From contig NZ_CP017243.1 of assembly GCF_001908375.1 (NCBI RefSeq), forward strand, positions 124,001 to 188,000: 64,000 bases of DNA. The letters run 5' to 3'. A program made the position numbers and the translations under genes. The notes under the pieces are model-generated. The model searched no databases. It saw only the letters and a program-made list of their open reading frames with translations, and was not told the origin of the DNA. Source of the DNA: Rhizobium etli 8C-3. Its GTDB lineage: Bacteria > Pseudomonadota > Alphaproteobacteria > Rhizobiales > Rhizobiaceae. Shown piece after piece: positions 27,067 through 35,839 of this stretch. The first letter of the stretch is position 1, and every line of letters begins with the position of its first letter.

Positions 27067-27302
27067 CGGAGCCGCCCTCGCCACTTACCTGCCGGTGATT
27101 GTAGGGGGCCGCCTTTGACCGGCAGAGTCCTAGAGCTTTTGCGTGGGCCCTGCCAGCACATCATTCGTGCAGGCCTATCGGAGTGATGTGGCCCGCGATT
27201 GCATCGAAAGCAGCGTTCGACCATATCTCGTCTTGAGCACGGCTGTTCCGACGGATCGCATTTAATCGCGGTCCGTCTTGTCTTTCGAAAAGTCTCGCAA
27301 AA

Positions 27303-28409
27303 CTAATGCTTCATGCGAAGGATCGGCTTAATGACTTTGCCGCTCTCGGAATCAGCCATCGCCTCGTTGATCTGGTCGAGGTCATAGAACTGAACCAGTT
27401 TGTCGAACGGGAAAAGTCCCTGCTGCCAATACTCGATCAACTGCGGGACGAACTCGGACGGAACGCTTTGTCCTTCGACAACGCCGATCAATGTGCGGCC
27501 GAAAAGGAAGTTCCCGATATCGATCGTGCCTTCAGTGCCGAGAGCGGACGAGCCAACGAGACCGCATGTTCCCGGCGTACCAAGGCAGTCGACTGCCTGA
27601 CGGAAAACTCGCGGCGAACTCGTGCATTCCAAGCTGAAATCAACGCCTGCGGGGACGATCTTCCTGATCGCGGCAACGCTGTCCAATTTGCGGGCATTTA
27701 TCGTGTGCGTCGCCCCGAGTTCGCGCGAAAGTTCCAGCCGTTCATCGTTCAAGTCGATCACGATGATGGTCGCGCATCCGGCGATTTTCGCGGCCATCGT
27801 AGCCGCCATGCCAACCGCACCAGCACCGAACACTGCTATTGACGAGCCGGGCTTCGGCTTGAGGCAATTCAGTACCGCGCCAGCACCGGTCTGAAGCCCG
27901 CACCCGAGCGGTCCGATCAACTCGAGTGGAACATCCTTTGCAACCTTCACGGCGTTTCGTTCGCTGGCGATGGCGTAGGTTGCAAATGACGACTGCTCGA
28001 AGAAGCAGCCACTAATCTGTTTCCCGTGAGAATCATGGATCGGGCAGGTGCCATCCGGACGAGTGCCGCGGAAATTGCGACCGAAGAAGTCCTCGCAGTA
28101 GAAAGGTGTACCGGAAAGGCACTTTTCGCACTTGCCGCAATAGGCGTAGCTCAAAGCAACGTGATCACCGGGCACAAGATCTTTAACTGCGCTCCCGACG
28201 GCCTCGACGACGCCAGAGCCTTCGTGTCCCAACACAACAGGTTGAGGTACGTCATATCCCTGGTCCCTGACCACCAGGTCGGTATGACATACCCCCGATG
28301 CGACGATGCGGACCAAAATCTCGTCTGCACGAGGTTCCTCAATCCCTATGCACTCCAAGATCAAGGGCTTCGCCTTTTCGCGCGAGACCGCCGCATATGC
28401 CTGCTTCAT
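27303..28409 (-). CDS. Zinc-dependent alcohol dehydrogenase (MDR family) 2
   Basis: 368 residues from the ATG at 28409 with GGAGGAA eight bases upstream. Zinc ligands: ASGVCHTDL and LGHEGSGVVE (catalytic), CGKCEKCLSGTPFYC (structural). Rossmann motif FGAGAVGMAATMAAKIAG, then VIDLNDERL (NAD-type acidic residue). The sequence is of the aryl/benzyl-alcohol dehydrogenase type. It is a paralogue of the enzyme at 34349-35452, more distant from that at 13012. Transcribed from its own operator-bearing promoter on the minus strand. Confidence 0.91.
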   Translation of the reverse strand: MKQAYAAVSREKAKPLILECIGIEEPRADEILVRIVASGVCHTDLVVRDQGYDVPQPVVLGHEGSGVVEAVGSAVKDLVPGDHVALSYAYCGKCEKCLSGTPFYCEDFFGRNFRGTRPDGTCPIHDSHGKQISGCFFEQSSFATYAIASERNAVKVAKDVPLELIGPLGCGLQTGAGAVLNCLKPKPGSSIAVFGAGAVGMAATMAAKIAGCATIIVIDLNDERLELSRELGATHTINARKLDSVAAIRKIVPAGVDFSLECTSSPRVFRQAVDCLGTPGTCGLVGSSALGTEGTIDIGNFLFGRTLIGVVEGQSVPSEFVPQLIEYWQQGLFPFDKLVQFYDLDQINEAMADSESGKVIKPILRMKH

Positions 28410-28447
28410 GTAACTGTTCCTCCAAGGCTCACAACGCAATTCGCGCG

Positions 28448-28476
28448 AACGTACTCATCGTCAGACAATCAGTCAA
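28448..28476 (-). promoter_or_regulatory. Promoter with cluster operator for alcohol dehydrogenase 2
   Basis: On the minus strand TTGACT (28476-28471), 17-base spacer, TACGTT (28453-28448). The spacer holds CTGATTGTCTGACGATGAG. The remaining gap up to 28773 shows no gene. Confidence 0.7.
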
Positions 28477-28773
28477 TAATTACTCTATTAAATTAGATCA
28501 GTTCAACCGGAGCAGGGCTGCATTTTTGCAAAGTCACGAGTGAACGCTGATTTGAAGTGATCAAAGGGTTCCGATGCATGTTCGAAAGGGAGCATGCGTC
28601 TTGTCCCGCTTTGGGCTGAAAGATCGGCAGACGAAAATTTAGTAGCAACGTGTGAGGCGAGCCGGATGGCGTCGCTTGCCGACGTCGAGCCGGTTCTGAA
28701 GGCTATCGACAGCTTCGAGACACCGGTATTGCCAAGTTCAACCGACTACAAACGATGCTACTGCCAGCCAGGC

Positions 28774-29403
28774 TTAACAGACAGTACCAACCAGGACGTT
28801 AGTCTTCTCGATGATCGAGAGGTCCGACGCAATCCGGTATACAGTTGGCGCGGCGGTCGGTGACTCAATAGCGAGCGTATCCTGGATCGTGAGGCGTTCG
28901 ATGCCCTGCTTTAGTGACCTGATCGTATTCCCGTGGGCCACCACAAGAACCGATTTCCCTCTCAACAAGGGGGGGAACGCTTCGCTTATCAAAAAGGGCA
29001 GAACCCTCGCGCTTATGTCCCGTATGCTTTCTCCCCCAGGTGGTGGAGTGCTGTACGAGCGGCGCCAAACCTGGACAACATCCTGGCCCCACCGCTCACG
29101 TGCCACGTTCTTGTTGATGCCGGTGAGCTGTCCGTAGTCGCGTTCGTTCAACTCGGTTCTCCTGATTGGCTCCAGCAGATCGCCGTTGGTTTCGTTCAAA
29201 ATCGCTCTGCAAGTGTCGACTGTGCGCAAGAGGGCAGAGCTAAACGCAATATCGAACGAGATGCCGAGGTTCGCGAGCAGTGAGCCGGCTCGCCTGCTCT
29301 CAGACCAGCCCTCCTGTGTGAGCGGCACGTCGCTCGTACCCGTGAACTCCCCGCGCGCGTTCCCTTCGCTTTGGCCATGCCGGACAATCACCAGAGTGGA
29401 CAT
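28774..29403 (-). CDS. Histidine phosphatase superfamily, GpmA-like phosphoglycerate mutase paralogue
   Basis: 209 residues; GGGAGGG precedes the ATG. It carries the phospho-acceptor motif VIVRHGQSEGN, FTGTSDVPLTQEG, NERDYGQLTG, WRRSYSTPPPGGES and the second catalytic His in VVAHGNTIRSL, so it is built like 2,3-bisphosphoglycerate-dependent phosphoglycerate mutase. A glycolytic copy would normally be chromosomal; this one is controlled by the cluster operator, so it may act on a phosphorylated cluster intermediate instead. Confidence 0.88.
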   Translation of the reverse strand: MSTLVIVRHGQSEGNARGEFTGTSDVPLTQEGWSESRRAGSLLANLGISFDIAFSSALLRTVDTCRAILNETNGDLLEPIRRTELNERDYGQLTGINKNVARERWGQDVVQVWRRSYSTPPPGGESIRDISARVLPFLISEAFPPLLRGKSVLVVAHGNTIRSLKQGIERLTIQDTLAIESPTAAPTVYRIASDLSIIEKTNVLVGTVC

Positions 29404-29436
29404 TCATAACCCTCCCATCGATTTAGCGAACACGAA

Positions 29437-29465
29437 TATTGTCGCACTATCGGACAATCCGTCAA
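29437..29465 (-). promoter_or_regulatory. Promoter with cluster operator for the phosphoglycerate-mutase-like gene
   Basis: On the minus strand TTGACG (29465-29460), 17-base spacer, ACAATA (29442-29437); the spacer holds CGGATTGTCCGATAGTGCG. It is back-to-back with the promoter at 29530. Confidence 0.65.
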
Positions 29466-29529
29466 GTGCGACTATGTGCAAGTGAAAACAAAACGATGTC
29501 GAAAAAACAAACGTCGAAGTTTATATTTA

Positions 29530-29558
29530 TTGACAGATTGTCTGATAGCTCATACCAA
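29530..29558 (+). promoter_or_regulatory. Promoter with cluster operator for the ABC importer operon
   Basis: TTGACA (29530-29535), 17-base spacer, TACCAA (29553-29558); operator CAGATTGTCTGATAGCTCA (29534-29552). Confidence 0.72.
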
Positions 29559-29658
29559 TGCACTCCGCCGTATTGAGGAGAGTCCGGCACGGCTTGGGAA
29601 GGCAAGGCTCTCGCCTTAACAGACAATGCCGCCCAGAGCGGCCGGAGGAGGAATTTTC

Positions 29659-30747
29659 ATGAAGAGACGTACATTTCTACAAGCGAGCGGGGCAATTGCT
29701 GTAGCCGGCACGTTCGGAATGCCGGGGATTCTTCGCGCCGACGACGCGATCAGTCTCCTACCTGACACTTGGCCCTCCGAAGGCGCCAACCCAATTGTCG
29801 ACGCGGGTAAGTTCAAGAAGTCAGGCCCGTGGAAGATCGGACACAGCCACTACGGCCTCGCTGGTTCAACGCATACCTACCAGACGGCGTTTGAAGCCGA
29901 ATATGAAATAAAAAAGAACAAGGATCGGATCGCTGATTACCAGTTCCGGAGCGCTGATCTCAATGCCTCCAAACAAGTTGCCGATATCGAGGATCTGATC
30001 GCCCAGAAGGTCGATGCGATCATCATCGCACCGCTAACCACCGGTTCCGCCGTCGAGGGCATCAAGAAGGCAAAGGCTGCTGGCATTCCAACCGTAGTCT
30101 ATCTCGGACGCGTCGACACCGAGGAGTTTACGGTTCAGGTCCAGGGCGACGACTTCTATTTCGGGCGCGTGATGGCTCAGTTCCTCGTCGACAAGCTTGG
30201 CAACAAGGGCAAGGTATGGGTTCTGCGTGGCGTCGCCGGGCATCCCATCGATGCAGATCGTTATGCAGGCGCCATGGAAGTCTTCAGCAAGTCTGGACTT
30301 CAGATCACGTCGACCCAGCACGGAAGCTGGTCTTATGAGGACTCAAAGAAGATCGCCGAAAGCTTGTATCTCTCCGACCCAGATGTCGCGGGCATCTGGA
30401 CCGATGGAGCCAACATGTCTCTTGGCGTTTTGGATGCCTTGCAGGAGGCTGGCGCCTCAACGATCCCGCCAATCACGGGCGAAGCACTTAACGGCTGGAT
30501 GCGTCGTTGGAATGACGAAAAACTTTCCTCGATCGGTCCGATTTGCCCACCCGCTCTGTCTACTGCCGCGCTACGGGCCGCCTTCGCCTTGCTGGATGGG
30601 AAGCCGATTCAGCGTAACTGGACGAACCGCCCCAAGCCGATCACCGACGAGACGCTCTCCCAGTTCTATCGCGCAGATCTCACTGATGCGTACTGGGCGC
30701 CGACCGAAATGCCGAACGAAAAGCTCCTTGATTATTTCAAGGCTTGA
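29659..30747 (+). CDS. Sugar-type ABC transporter substrate-binding protein with twin-arginine-like signal
   Basis: 362 residues from the ATG at 29659 with GGAGGAGG upstream. The N-terminus MKRRTFLQASGAIAVAG looks like a twin-arginine (Tat) signal, suggesting export of a folded protein. The rest is a Peripla_BP_4-type fold: GPWKIGHSHYGLAGSTHTYQ, QKVDAIIIAPLTTGSAVEGI, GIPTVVYLGR and GIWTDGANMSLGVLDALQEA. It is more distantly related to the two TorT-like proteins. First gene of an importer operon with ATPase and two permeases; the ligand is probably a sugar or sugar-like molecule. Confidence 0.9.
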   Translation: MKRRTFLQASGAIAVAGTFGMPGILRADDAISLLPDTWPSEGANPIVDAGKFKKSGPWKIGHSHYGLAGSTHTYQTAFEAEYEIKKNKDRIADYQFRSADLNASKQVADIEDLIAQKVDAIIIAPLTTGSAVEGIKKAKAAGIPTVVYLGRVDTEEFTVQVQGDDFYFGRVMAQFLVDKLGNKGKVWVLRGVAGHPIDADRYAGAMEVFSKSGLQITSTQHGSWSYEDSKKIAESLYLSDPDVAGIWTDGANMSLGVLDALQEAGASTIPPITGEALNGWMRRWNDEKLSSIGPICPPALSTAALRAAFALLDGKPIQRNWTNRPKPITDETLSQFYRADLTDAYWAPTEMPNEKLLDYFKA

Positions 30748-30802
30748 TGAACTACGGGCACGATCACTCGTGCCCGTATCCCTGTCGAAGATGGAAATTC
30801 CC

Positions 30803-32332
30803 ATGAGCACGCTTGTCGAGATGGTCGGCATCAACAAATCGTTTGGTTTCACGAAAGTCCTTTCGGACGTTCGCTTTTCCCTGGAACGTGGCTCCGTGCA
30901 CGCTCTGATGGGGGAAAACGGCGCGGGGAAGTCCACCCTGATGCGTATTCTGGCGGGGGTATATCAGCCGGGCGCAGGAAGTGTTCGGCTCCGCGGGGAG
31001 GAAGTCAATTTCCGTTCCCCTAAGGAGGCACGGTTGGCGGGAGTGTCGACGGTGTTTCAGGAGTTTACCCTGATCCCCAATCTCACCGTTGCTGAGAACA
31101 TGTTCCTGGGCCACGAACCTCGTCGCATTGACGGTTCGATCGATAGCGTCGAGGTAGTGAAACGCGCTCGCGCTTTGCTGGCTGACGTATTTCCACAGCT
31201 CGACGCAACCGCGATCGTCGAGACACTGACTGTCGCGCAGCAGCAGGCAGTAGAGATCGCGAAGGGACTTACGTCGAACGCGGACGTATTCATCTTCGAC
31301 GAGCCAACGGCGGCGTTGAACTCGACCGATGTCGCGCATCTTTTCAAGGTTATCCGCGACCTTAAGGCTCAACATAAGGCTGTCGTCTACATCTCTCATC
31401 GCATGAATGAAGTCTTCGAACTATGCGACACCATCACCGTCATGAAAGATGGCGCTTGGGTAAGGACTGCAAGAGCGCAGGACTTCAACTTGCAAACGCT
31501 GGTAGCGACAATGGTTGGTCGCGAACTTCAGAACTTCTTTCCGCCGCGCTCGCAGGCCACCGGAGCGGCAATGCTGGAGGTTTCGGACTTGCGCCTCGAC
31601 GACAGCAGCTCGACAGTCACTTTCGTTGTCAGAAAAGGTGAAATCATCGGGCTGGCAGGGCTCGAAGGACAGGGCCAGCGAGAGATAATGCGTGCCATTG
31701 TGGGCGTTGAATCGCCAAAGGCCATCGCCGTGTGGCGTGCCGGCCCCGACAACAGCATGCACGTGGTGAATGTAGGGTCAGGGTTCGCTCGCGCGGTCGC
31801 ATCAGGAATCGGTTTTATCCCTGAGGACAGGAAGCAGGAAGGGCTGTTCCTGCGCCTGCCTATCTACGACAACATCGCGCTGGGAAAACAGCTCAATCGG
31901 AATATGGCAAGCGTTGCGTGGCGATCGGTGTCGAGGGTCCGCGAGGTGATCAAGTCGTTACGAGTTGCGGCCGCCGATCCCAATGCGCCCGTAGGTAAAC
32001 TCTCGGGCGGGAATCAGCAGAAGGTGCTGCTGGGCCGCTGGTTGCTCTCCGGAGTGGACATCCTCGTTATTGAGGAGCCCACGCGCGGCGTCGACGTCGG
32101 TGCAAAGGCAGAGATTTACAGATTGCTGCGGGACTTCAGTGATCGTGGCGGTGCGGTCGTGGTTTCGTCGCGCGAGCACGCTGAGCTTATAGGGCTCTGC
32201 GACAGCATTTTGGTCGTTCATGACAGGAAGATCGTCGGGCAGATGTCCGCAGAGGGGGCGACCGAGGAAAGAATCCTCGAGACTGCGCTGGGGGCGAGTG
32301 CGTCACCGGATCCCCGTGCTGCGGTGCATTGA
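30803..32332 (+). CDS. Sugar-type ABC transporter ATPase (two nucleotide-binding domains)
   Basis: 509 residues from the ATG at 30803 (an ATG at 30791 would add four residues). Domain 1 has Walker A GENGAGKST, LTVAQQQAVEIAKGL and Walker B VFIFDEPTAAL. Domain 2 has the degenerate Walker A region LAGLEGQGQRE usual in RbsA/MglA proteins, with LSGGNQQKVLLGRWLL and VIEEPTRGVDVG intact. It energises import through the two permeases that follow at short spacing. Duplicated-domain ATPases of this kind serve monosaccharide-type transporters. Confidence 0.94.
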   Translation: MSTLVEMVGINKSFGFTKVLSDVRFSLERGSVHALMGENGAGKSTLMRILAGVYQPGAGSVRLRGEEVNFRSPKEARLAGVSTVFQEFTLIPNLTVAENMFLGHEPRRIDGSIDSVEVVKRARALLADVFPQLDATAIVETLTVAQQQAVEIAKGLTSNADVFIFDEPTAALNSTDVAHLFKVIRDLKAQHKAVVYISHRMNEVFELCDTITVMKDGAWVRTARAQDFNLQTLVATMVGRELQNFFPPRSQATGAAMLEVSDLRLDDSSSTVTFVVRKGEIIGLAGLEGQGQREIMRAIVGVESPKAIAVWRAGPDNSMHVVNVGSGFARAVASGIGFIPEDRKQEGLFLRLPIYDNIALGKQLNRNMASVAWRSVSRVREVIKSLRVAAADPNAPVGKLSGGNQQKVLLGRWLLSGVDILVIEEPTRGVDVGAKAEIYRLLRDFSDRGGAVVVSSREHAELIGLCDSILVVHDRKIVGQMSAEGATEERILETALGASASPDPRAAVH

Positions 32333-32344
32333 GGAGGATAACTT

Positions 32345-33286
32345 ATGAATTCATTTGCCAGTCGCCTGAAGCTCCCTTATCGCGCGGGAGCGATCGGGCT
32401 TTCCATTGGAACGCTCCTGGTGATGGTTGTCGCCTCGGTAATATTATTGCCGGACTTCATGGATCCGGAGAATTTGTCTAATCTCCTGGCGCAATCGACG
32501 GTGCTCGTCATCTCGGCTCTCGGTCAGACGTTCGTCATTCTCACTGGCGGCCTCGACGTGTCGGTTGGGTCCGTCATCAGTCTAACGACGACGATCATGA
32601 CGCTTGATCTTCCTGAGATAACCCGCGTGCTTATCTGCATCGCGGTGGCGATGGGGTTCGGAGTAGCGAACGGTTACGGTGTCGCGCGCCTCAATGTACA
32701 TCCAATCATCATGACGCTGACAACAATGGGCATCGGCCAAGGTATCGCGTTGATCATTTTGCCAATCCCAGGCGGGCGCGTGCCGGAGTGGCTTTCCGGC
32801 TCGGTAGCCGGATCCATCGGCCCCGTACCTAACTCATTGTTTTGGTTGATCACGGCATCGCTCTTCGCATCCTGGATTCTCTATCGTCGTCCCTTCGGCC
32901 TCTACCTCTTCGCTTCCGGCGGCAATGACTTCAACGCACGGATGAACGGTGTTCCCGTCGAGCGCACCATCATCAAAGCGTATGTTCTTTCTGCTCTATT
33001 CGCATGCGCTGCGGGGATGTTTCTTGCAGGTCGCCTTGCATCGGGTGATCCTAAGGGCGGCGCTTCATTCGGGATTGAGTCTGTAACGGCTGCAGCATTG
33101 GGTGGGGTCCACCTCGCCGGGGGCATCGGAAGCATTGTGGGAACCGTCGTTGGCGCGGCGATCCTCGGGACAGTGAATAATGTGATGAATCTGGCCAACG
33201 TCTCTGCATTTCTTCAGTCGGTCGTCAAGGGTGTGTTGCTTCTCGTACTCGTCGTTTCGCAGCGACGCAAAACAATCGGACTTTGA
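32345..33286 (+). CDS. ABC transporter permease (RbsC/BPD_transp_2 family) 1
   Basis: 313 residues; GAGGAGG precedes the ATG. It is a polytopic membrane protein with about eight to ten hydrophobic helices and the family motifs LTGGLDVSVGSVISL and GGASFGIESVTAAALGGVHLAGG. It pairs with the next permease to form the channel. Twelve bases separate it from the ATPase gene. Confidence 0.92.
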   Translation: MNSFASRLKLPYRAGAIGLSIGTLLVMVVASVILLPDFMDPENLSNLLAQSTVLVISALGQTFVILTGGLDVSVGSVISLTTTIMTLDLPEITRVLICIAVAMGFGVANGYGVARLNVHPIIMTLTTMGIGQGIALIILPIPGGRVPEWLSGSVAGSIGPVPNSLFWLITASLFASWILYRRPFGLYLFASGGNDFNARMNGVPVERTIIKAYVLSALFACAAGMFLAGRLASGDPKGGASFGIESVTAAALGGVHLAGGIGSIVGTVVGAAILGTVNNVMNLANVSAFLQSVVKGVLLLVLVVSQRRKTIGL

Positions 33287-33291
33287 AAGAA

Positions 33292-34290
33292 ATGGACTTC
33301 TCGATGACCACATCAGACTCGAAAACTGAAGCACCATCTCGCTCATTGAGGGGTAAGAGCGCCATTTCGTGGATACTCGGGCTACCGCCCGCATACTATG
33401 TGCTCGCAATCCTGGTTGCGGTTGCTCCAGCAGTGAGCGCCACGCTCATAAATCCCAACTACTGGTTTGTAATCCTCAAGCAGTCAGCGCCGCTCGGGAT
33501 CGCGGTGCTCGCCCAGTCGCTTGTCATGCGGGTGCGATCCATCGATCTCTCTGTCAGCGGTATTTTCGCGTTCGCGATTTATCTGGCCAGCTCGGGCCAG
33601 CTCAACAACTATCCACCGCTAATGACCGTCCTCATGCCTGTTGTGATTGGGCTAGCTGTGGGGGGTGTAAACGGAATACTCGTAGCATACGTGCGCGCTT
33701 CTGCCGTTATCTCCACACTAAGTGTTTCGGCCATTCTGATTGGGATCGTCCAATACATGAGCGCCGGCCGCGCGCCCGGTTCAACGCCAAGCTGGCTTCG
33801 AATACTTACGAGCGGCAATATCCACGGCCTTTCCTATTCCGTGGTCCTGTGGATCGTCATCGCCGCCCTGATTTCTATCGCATTTCGCTTTCTCATCGTC
33901 GGGCGTTACTTCAGGGCCGTCGGCGACAATCCGAGGGCGGCGGAAACTACAGGAATTCCGTTGGCACGTACGATTTTTGTCTCGCACACGCTCGCGGGCG
34001 CCCTGACAGGCATCGCGGCCCTGGTCCAGGTATCCGCGTTGGCGGTCGGCACCATCAAGCCAGGCTTCGACACCTTCATGAATGCTCTCGCCGCCACGAT
34101 CCTCGGCGGTGTGACGTTCGGCGTCGACCGGGGCGGCGTCGCCGGGCCGTTCGTTGCCGTCGTTGCCTTCAGCTTCCTGTTCGCGATGCTGACCGTCTTC
34201 GGCATCCAGGAGCCGGGCAAGCTTATCGTCCAGGGCGTGATCATTGCATTTGCCGCAATCATCTACGGTGCGCGCGCGGGTCGCGTCTAG
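33292..34290 (+). CDS. ABC transporter permease (RbsC/BPD_transp_2 family) 2
   Basis: 332 residues from the ATG at 33292, just after the preceding stop; an ATG at 33304 is possible. A polytopic membrane protein of the same family as its neighbour, with VMRVRSIDLSVSGIFAFAIY, DNPRAAETTGIPLART and NALAATILGGVTFGVDRGG. Two different permeases suggest a heterodimeric channel. Part of its 3' end is clearly GC-richer than the rest. Confidence 0.91.
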   Translation: MDFSMTTSDSKTEAPSRSLRGKSAISWILGLPPAYYVLAILVAVAPAVSATLINPNYWFVILKQSAPLGIAVLAQSLVMRVRSIDLSVSGIFAFAIYLASSGQLNNYPPLMTVLMPVVIGLAVGGVNGILVAYVRASAVISTLSVSAILIGIVQYMSAGRAPGSTPSWLRILTSGNIHGLSYSVVLWIVIAALISIAFRFLIVGRYFRAVGDNPRAAETTGIPLARTIFVSHTLAGALTGIAALVQVSALAVGTIKPGFDTFMNALAATILGGVTFGVDRGGVAGPFVAVVAFSFLFAMLTVFGIQEPGKLIVQGVIIAFAAIIYGARAGRV

Positions 34291-34348
34291 TCCGTCGGGC
34301 CGATCAAGTCATTCCCGTAGCAATTGCGGGAGAACGCAGGAGAATATA

Positions 34349-35452
34349 ATGGTGAAAATCACTGCGGCTGTCGCCGTGAAGCCAAAGAGCCCGCTGGAAT
34401 TCCGTGAACTCGAACTGGCTGACCCCGAAGGCAACGAGATCCTGGTTCGCACGGTTGCGAGCGGGATCTGCCACACGGACTTGCTGCTTCGCGACGGTAT
34501 TTTTGGCCCGCCGGCACCGGTGATCCCGGGGCACGAAGGCGTCGGCGTCGTCGAGGCGGTCGGACCAGAAGTTCAGAGCCTCAAAGTGGGTGATCACGTC
34601 GCACTGAGCCAGAGCTCATGCGGATTCTGCGCCGACTGCCGCCGTTCTCACCCAATGAACTGCCAAAACTATACCCAGTACAATCTTACGGGGCTTCGTC
34701 CGAATGGTAAGAAGGCATTGCTCTGCGATGAAGTTGGCATTGGCAGCAATTTCGTGGGCCAGTCGTCCTTTGCGACGCATATCCTTGCGACTGAAAACAA
34801 TGCAGCGCTTTTGCCGAAAACAGACCTCGACCTTACCGACGCTGCGCCACTCGGGTGCGGCATGGCAACGGGTGCAGGAACAGTGATAAACGCGATGAAG
34901 CCGGAAATAGGGTCGACGATAGCCGTTTTCGGCGCAGGTGCTGTCGGCATGGCCGCCGTGATGGCCGCCAAAGTTCGTCGGTGCAGCAAGATTATCATCA
35001 TAGATCTGAATCAGCAGAGGCTAGACATGGCCATGGGGCTTGGTGCCACACATGCGATCAACGGCAAAGATCCCGACGTAGTCAACCAGATCCATGCGCT
35101 GACGGGCGGCGGTGCCGACTTCGCGATCGACGCAGTTGGCATCATTCCGGTTATTCTGAACTCGATCAAGTGCACCCGTGCCGGCGGGCACGTTGTCTTG
35201 CTCGGCCTCGACGCGCTCGGGAACGACATTCCCATCCCCCTCGATCTAATGGTGTTCAATCGCAAGATCCAGGGTGCGATCCTTGGTGATCAGATTCCAC
35301 AGCTGTTCATTCCGCAGATGATGGATCTTAATCAGGCTGGGCTTTTCCCCTTCCAAAAATTGATCACCAAGTATCCCTTCGAGAAGATCAACGAAGCGAT
35401 CGCGGACGCCGAAGCCGGGCGAGTGATCAAGCCGGTCGTCGTTTTCAATTAG
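34349..35452 (+). CDS. Zinc-dependent alcohol dehydrogenase (MDR family) 3
   Basis: 367 residues from the ATG at 34349 with AGGAG upstream. Zinc ligands ASGICHTDL, GHEGVGVVE and CGFCADCRRSHPMNC; Rossmann motif FGAGAVGMAAVMAAKV then IIIDLNQQRL. Paralogue of the minus-strand enzyme at 27303-28409. It lies in the importer operon between permease 2 and the small monooxygenase-fold gene, so it probably acts early on the imported compound. Confidence 0.91.
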   Translation: MVKITAAVAVKPKSPLEFRELELADPEGNEILVRTVASGICHTDLLLRDGIFGPPAPVIPGHEGVGVVEAVGPEVQSLKVGDHVALSQSSCGFCADCRRSHPMNCQNYTQYNLTGLRPNGKKALLCDEVGIGSNFVGQSSFATHILATENNAALLPKTDLDLTDAAPLGCGMATGAGTVINAMKPEIGSTIAVFGAGAVGMAAVMAAKVRRCSKIIIIDLNQQRLDMAMGLGATHAINGKDPDVVNQIHALTGGGADFAIDAVGIIPVILNSIKCTRAGGHVVLLGLDALGNDIPIPLDLMVFNRKIQGAILGDQIPQLFIPQMMDLNQAGLFPFQKLITKYPFEKINEAIADAEAGRVIKPVVVFN

Positions 35453-35464
35453 GAGCCAGCGCAA

Positions 35465-35776
35465 ATGACATCGAAGAAGTCAGAGGAACAGCACCTTGTC
35501 GTTGAATTCAAAACCACGTCCCAAAATCGAAATCGCGTAAAAGAACTCCTTCAGGAATTCATTGGACCCGCCCGCGAAGAGTCTGGTTGTCTCTACTACG
35601 ACCTCTACCAGCGGTCGGACGATCCGAACACTTTCATCATCTTAGACGGCTGGCAGAATGAGGCGGCTGTCGTTGGCCATGGCGAACATCCTAATGTCAA
35701 GCGGGTGCTGGAGCCTCTTCTTCCACTGTTGGTGAGTCCACCGTCGATTAATGTAAATACCCGTATCAGCGACTGA
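35465..35776 (+). CDS. Antibiotic biosynthesis monooxygenase (ABM)-fold small protein
   Basis: 103 residues; AGGAG precedes the ATG. The ABM ferredoxin-like fold is suggested by LVVEFKTTSQNRNRVKELLQ, GPAREESGCLYYDLYQRSDD and FIILDGWQNEAAVVGHGEHP. Family members act as cofactor-free monooxygenases, isomerases or quorum-signal processing enzymes (YgiN, LsrG). It lies between alcohol dehydrogenase 3 and the NADH dehydrogenase in the importer operon. Substrate unknown. Confidence 0.85.
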   Translation: MTSKKSEEQHLVVEFKTTSQNRNRVKELLQEFIGPAREESGCLYYDLYQRSDDPNTFIILDGWQNEAAVVGHGEHPNVKRVLEPLLPLLVSPPSINVNTRISD

Positions 35777-35839
35777 TCGGGCGCAATGGCCATTTCTACG
35801 AGGCGCGCGCCCCGAGCGCGCAGGTTTGAGGGAGACGAA

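Noticed and set aside
27067..27302. Possible FMN riboswitch near ribBA
   Set aside because: The gap contains only an 8-bp stem CTGCCGGT/ACCGGCAG (27089-27125) downstream of ribBA; none of the conserved RFN-element sequence is seen there or upstream of 25786.
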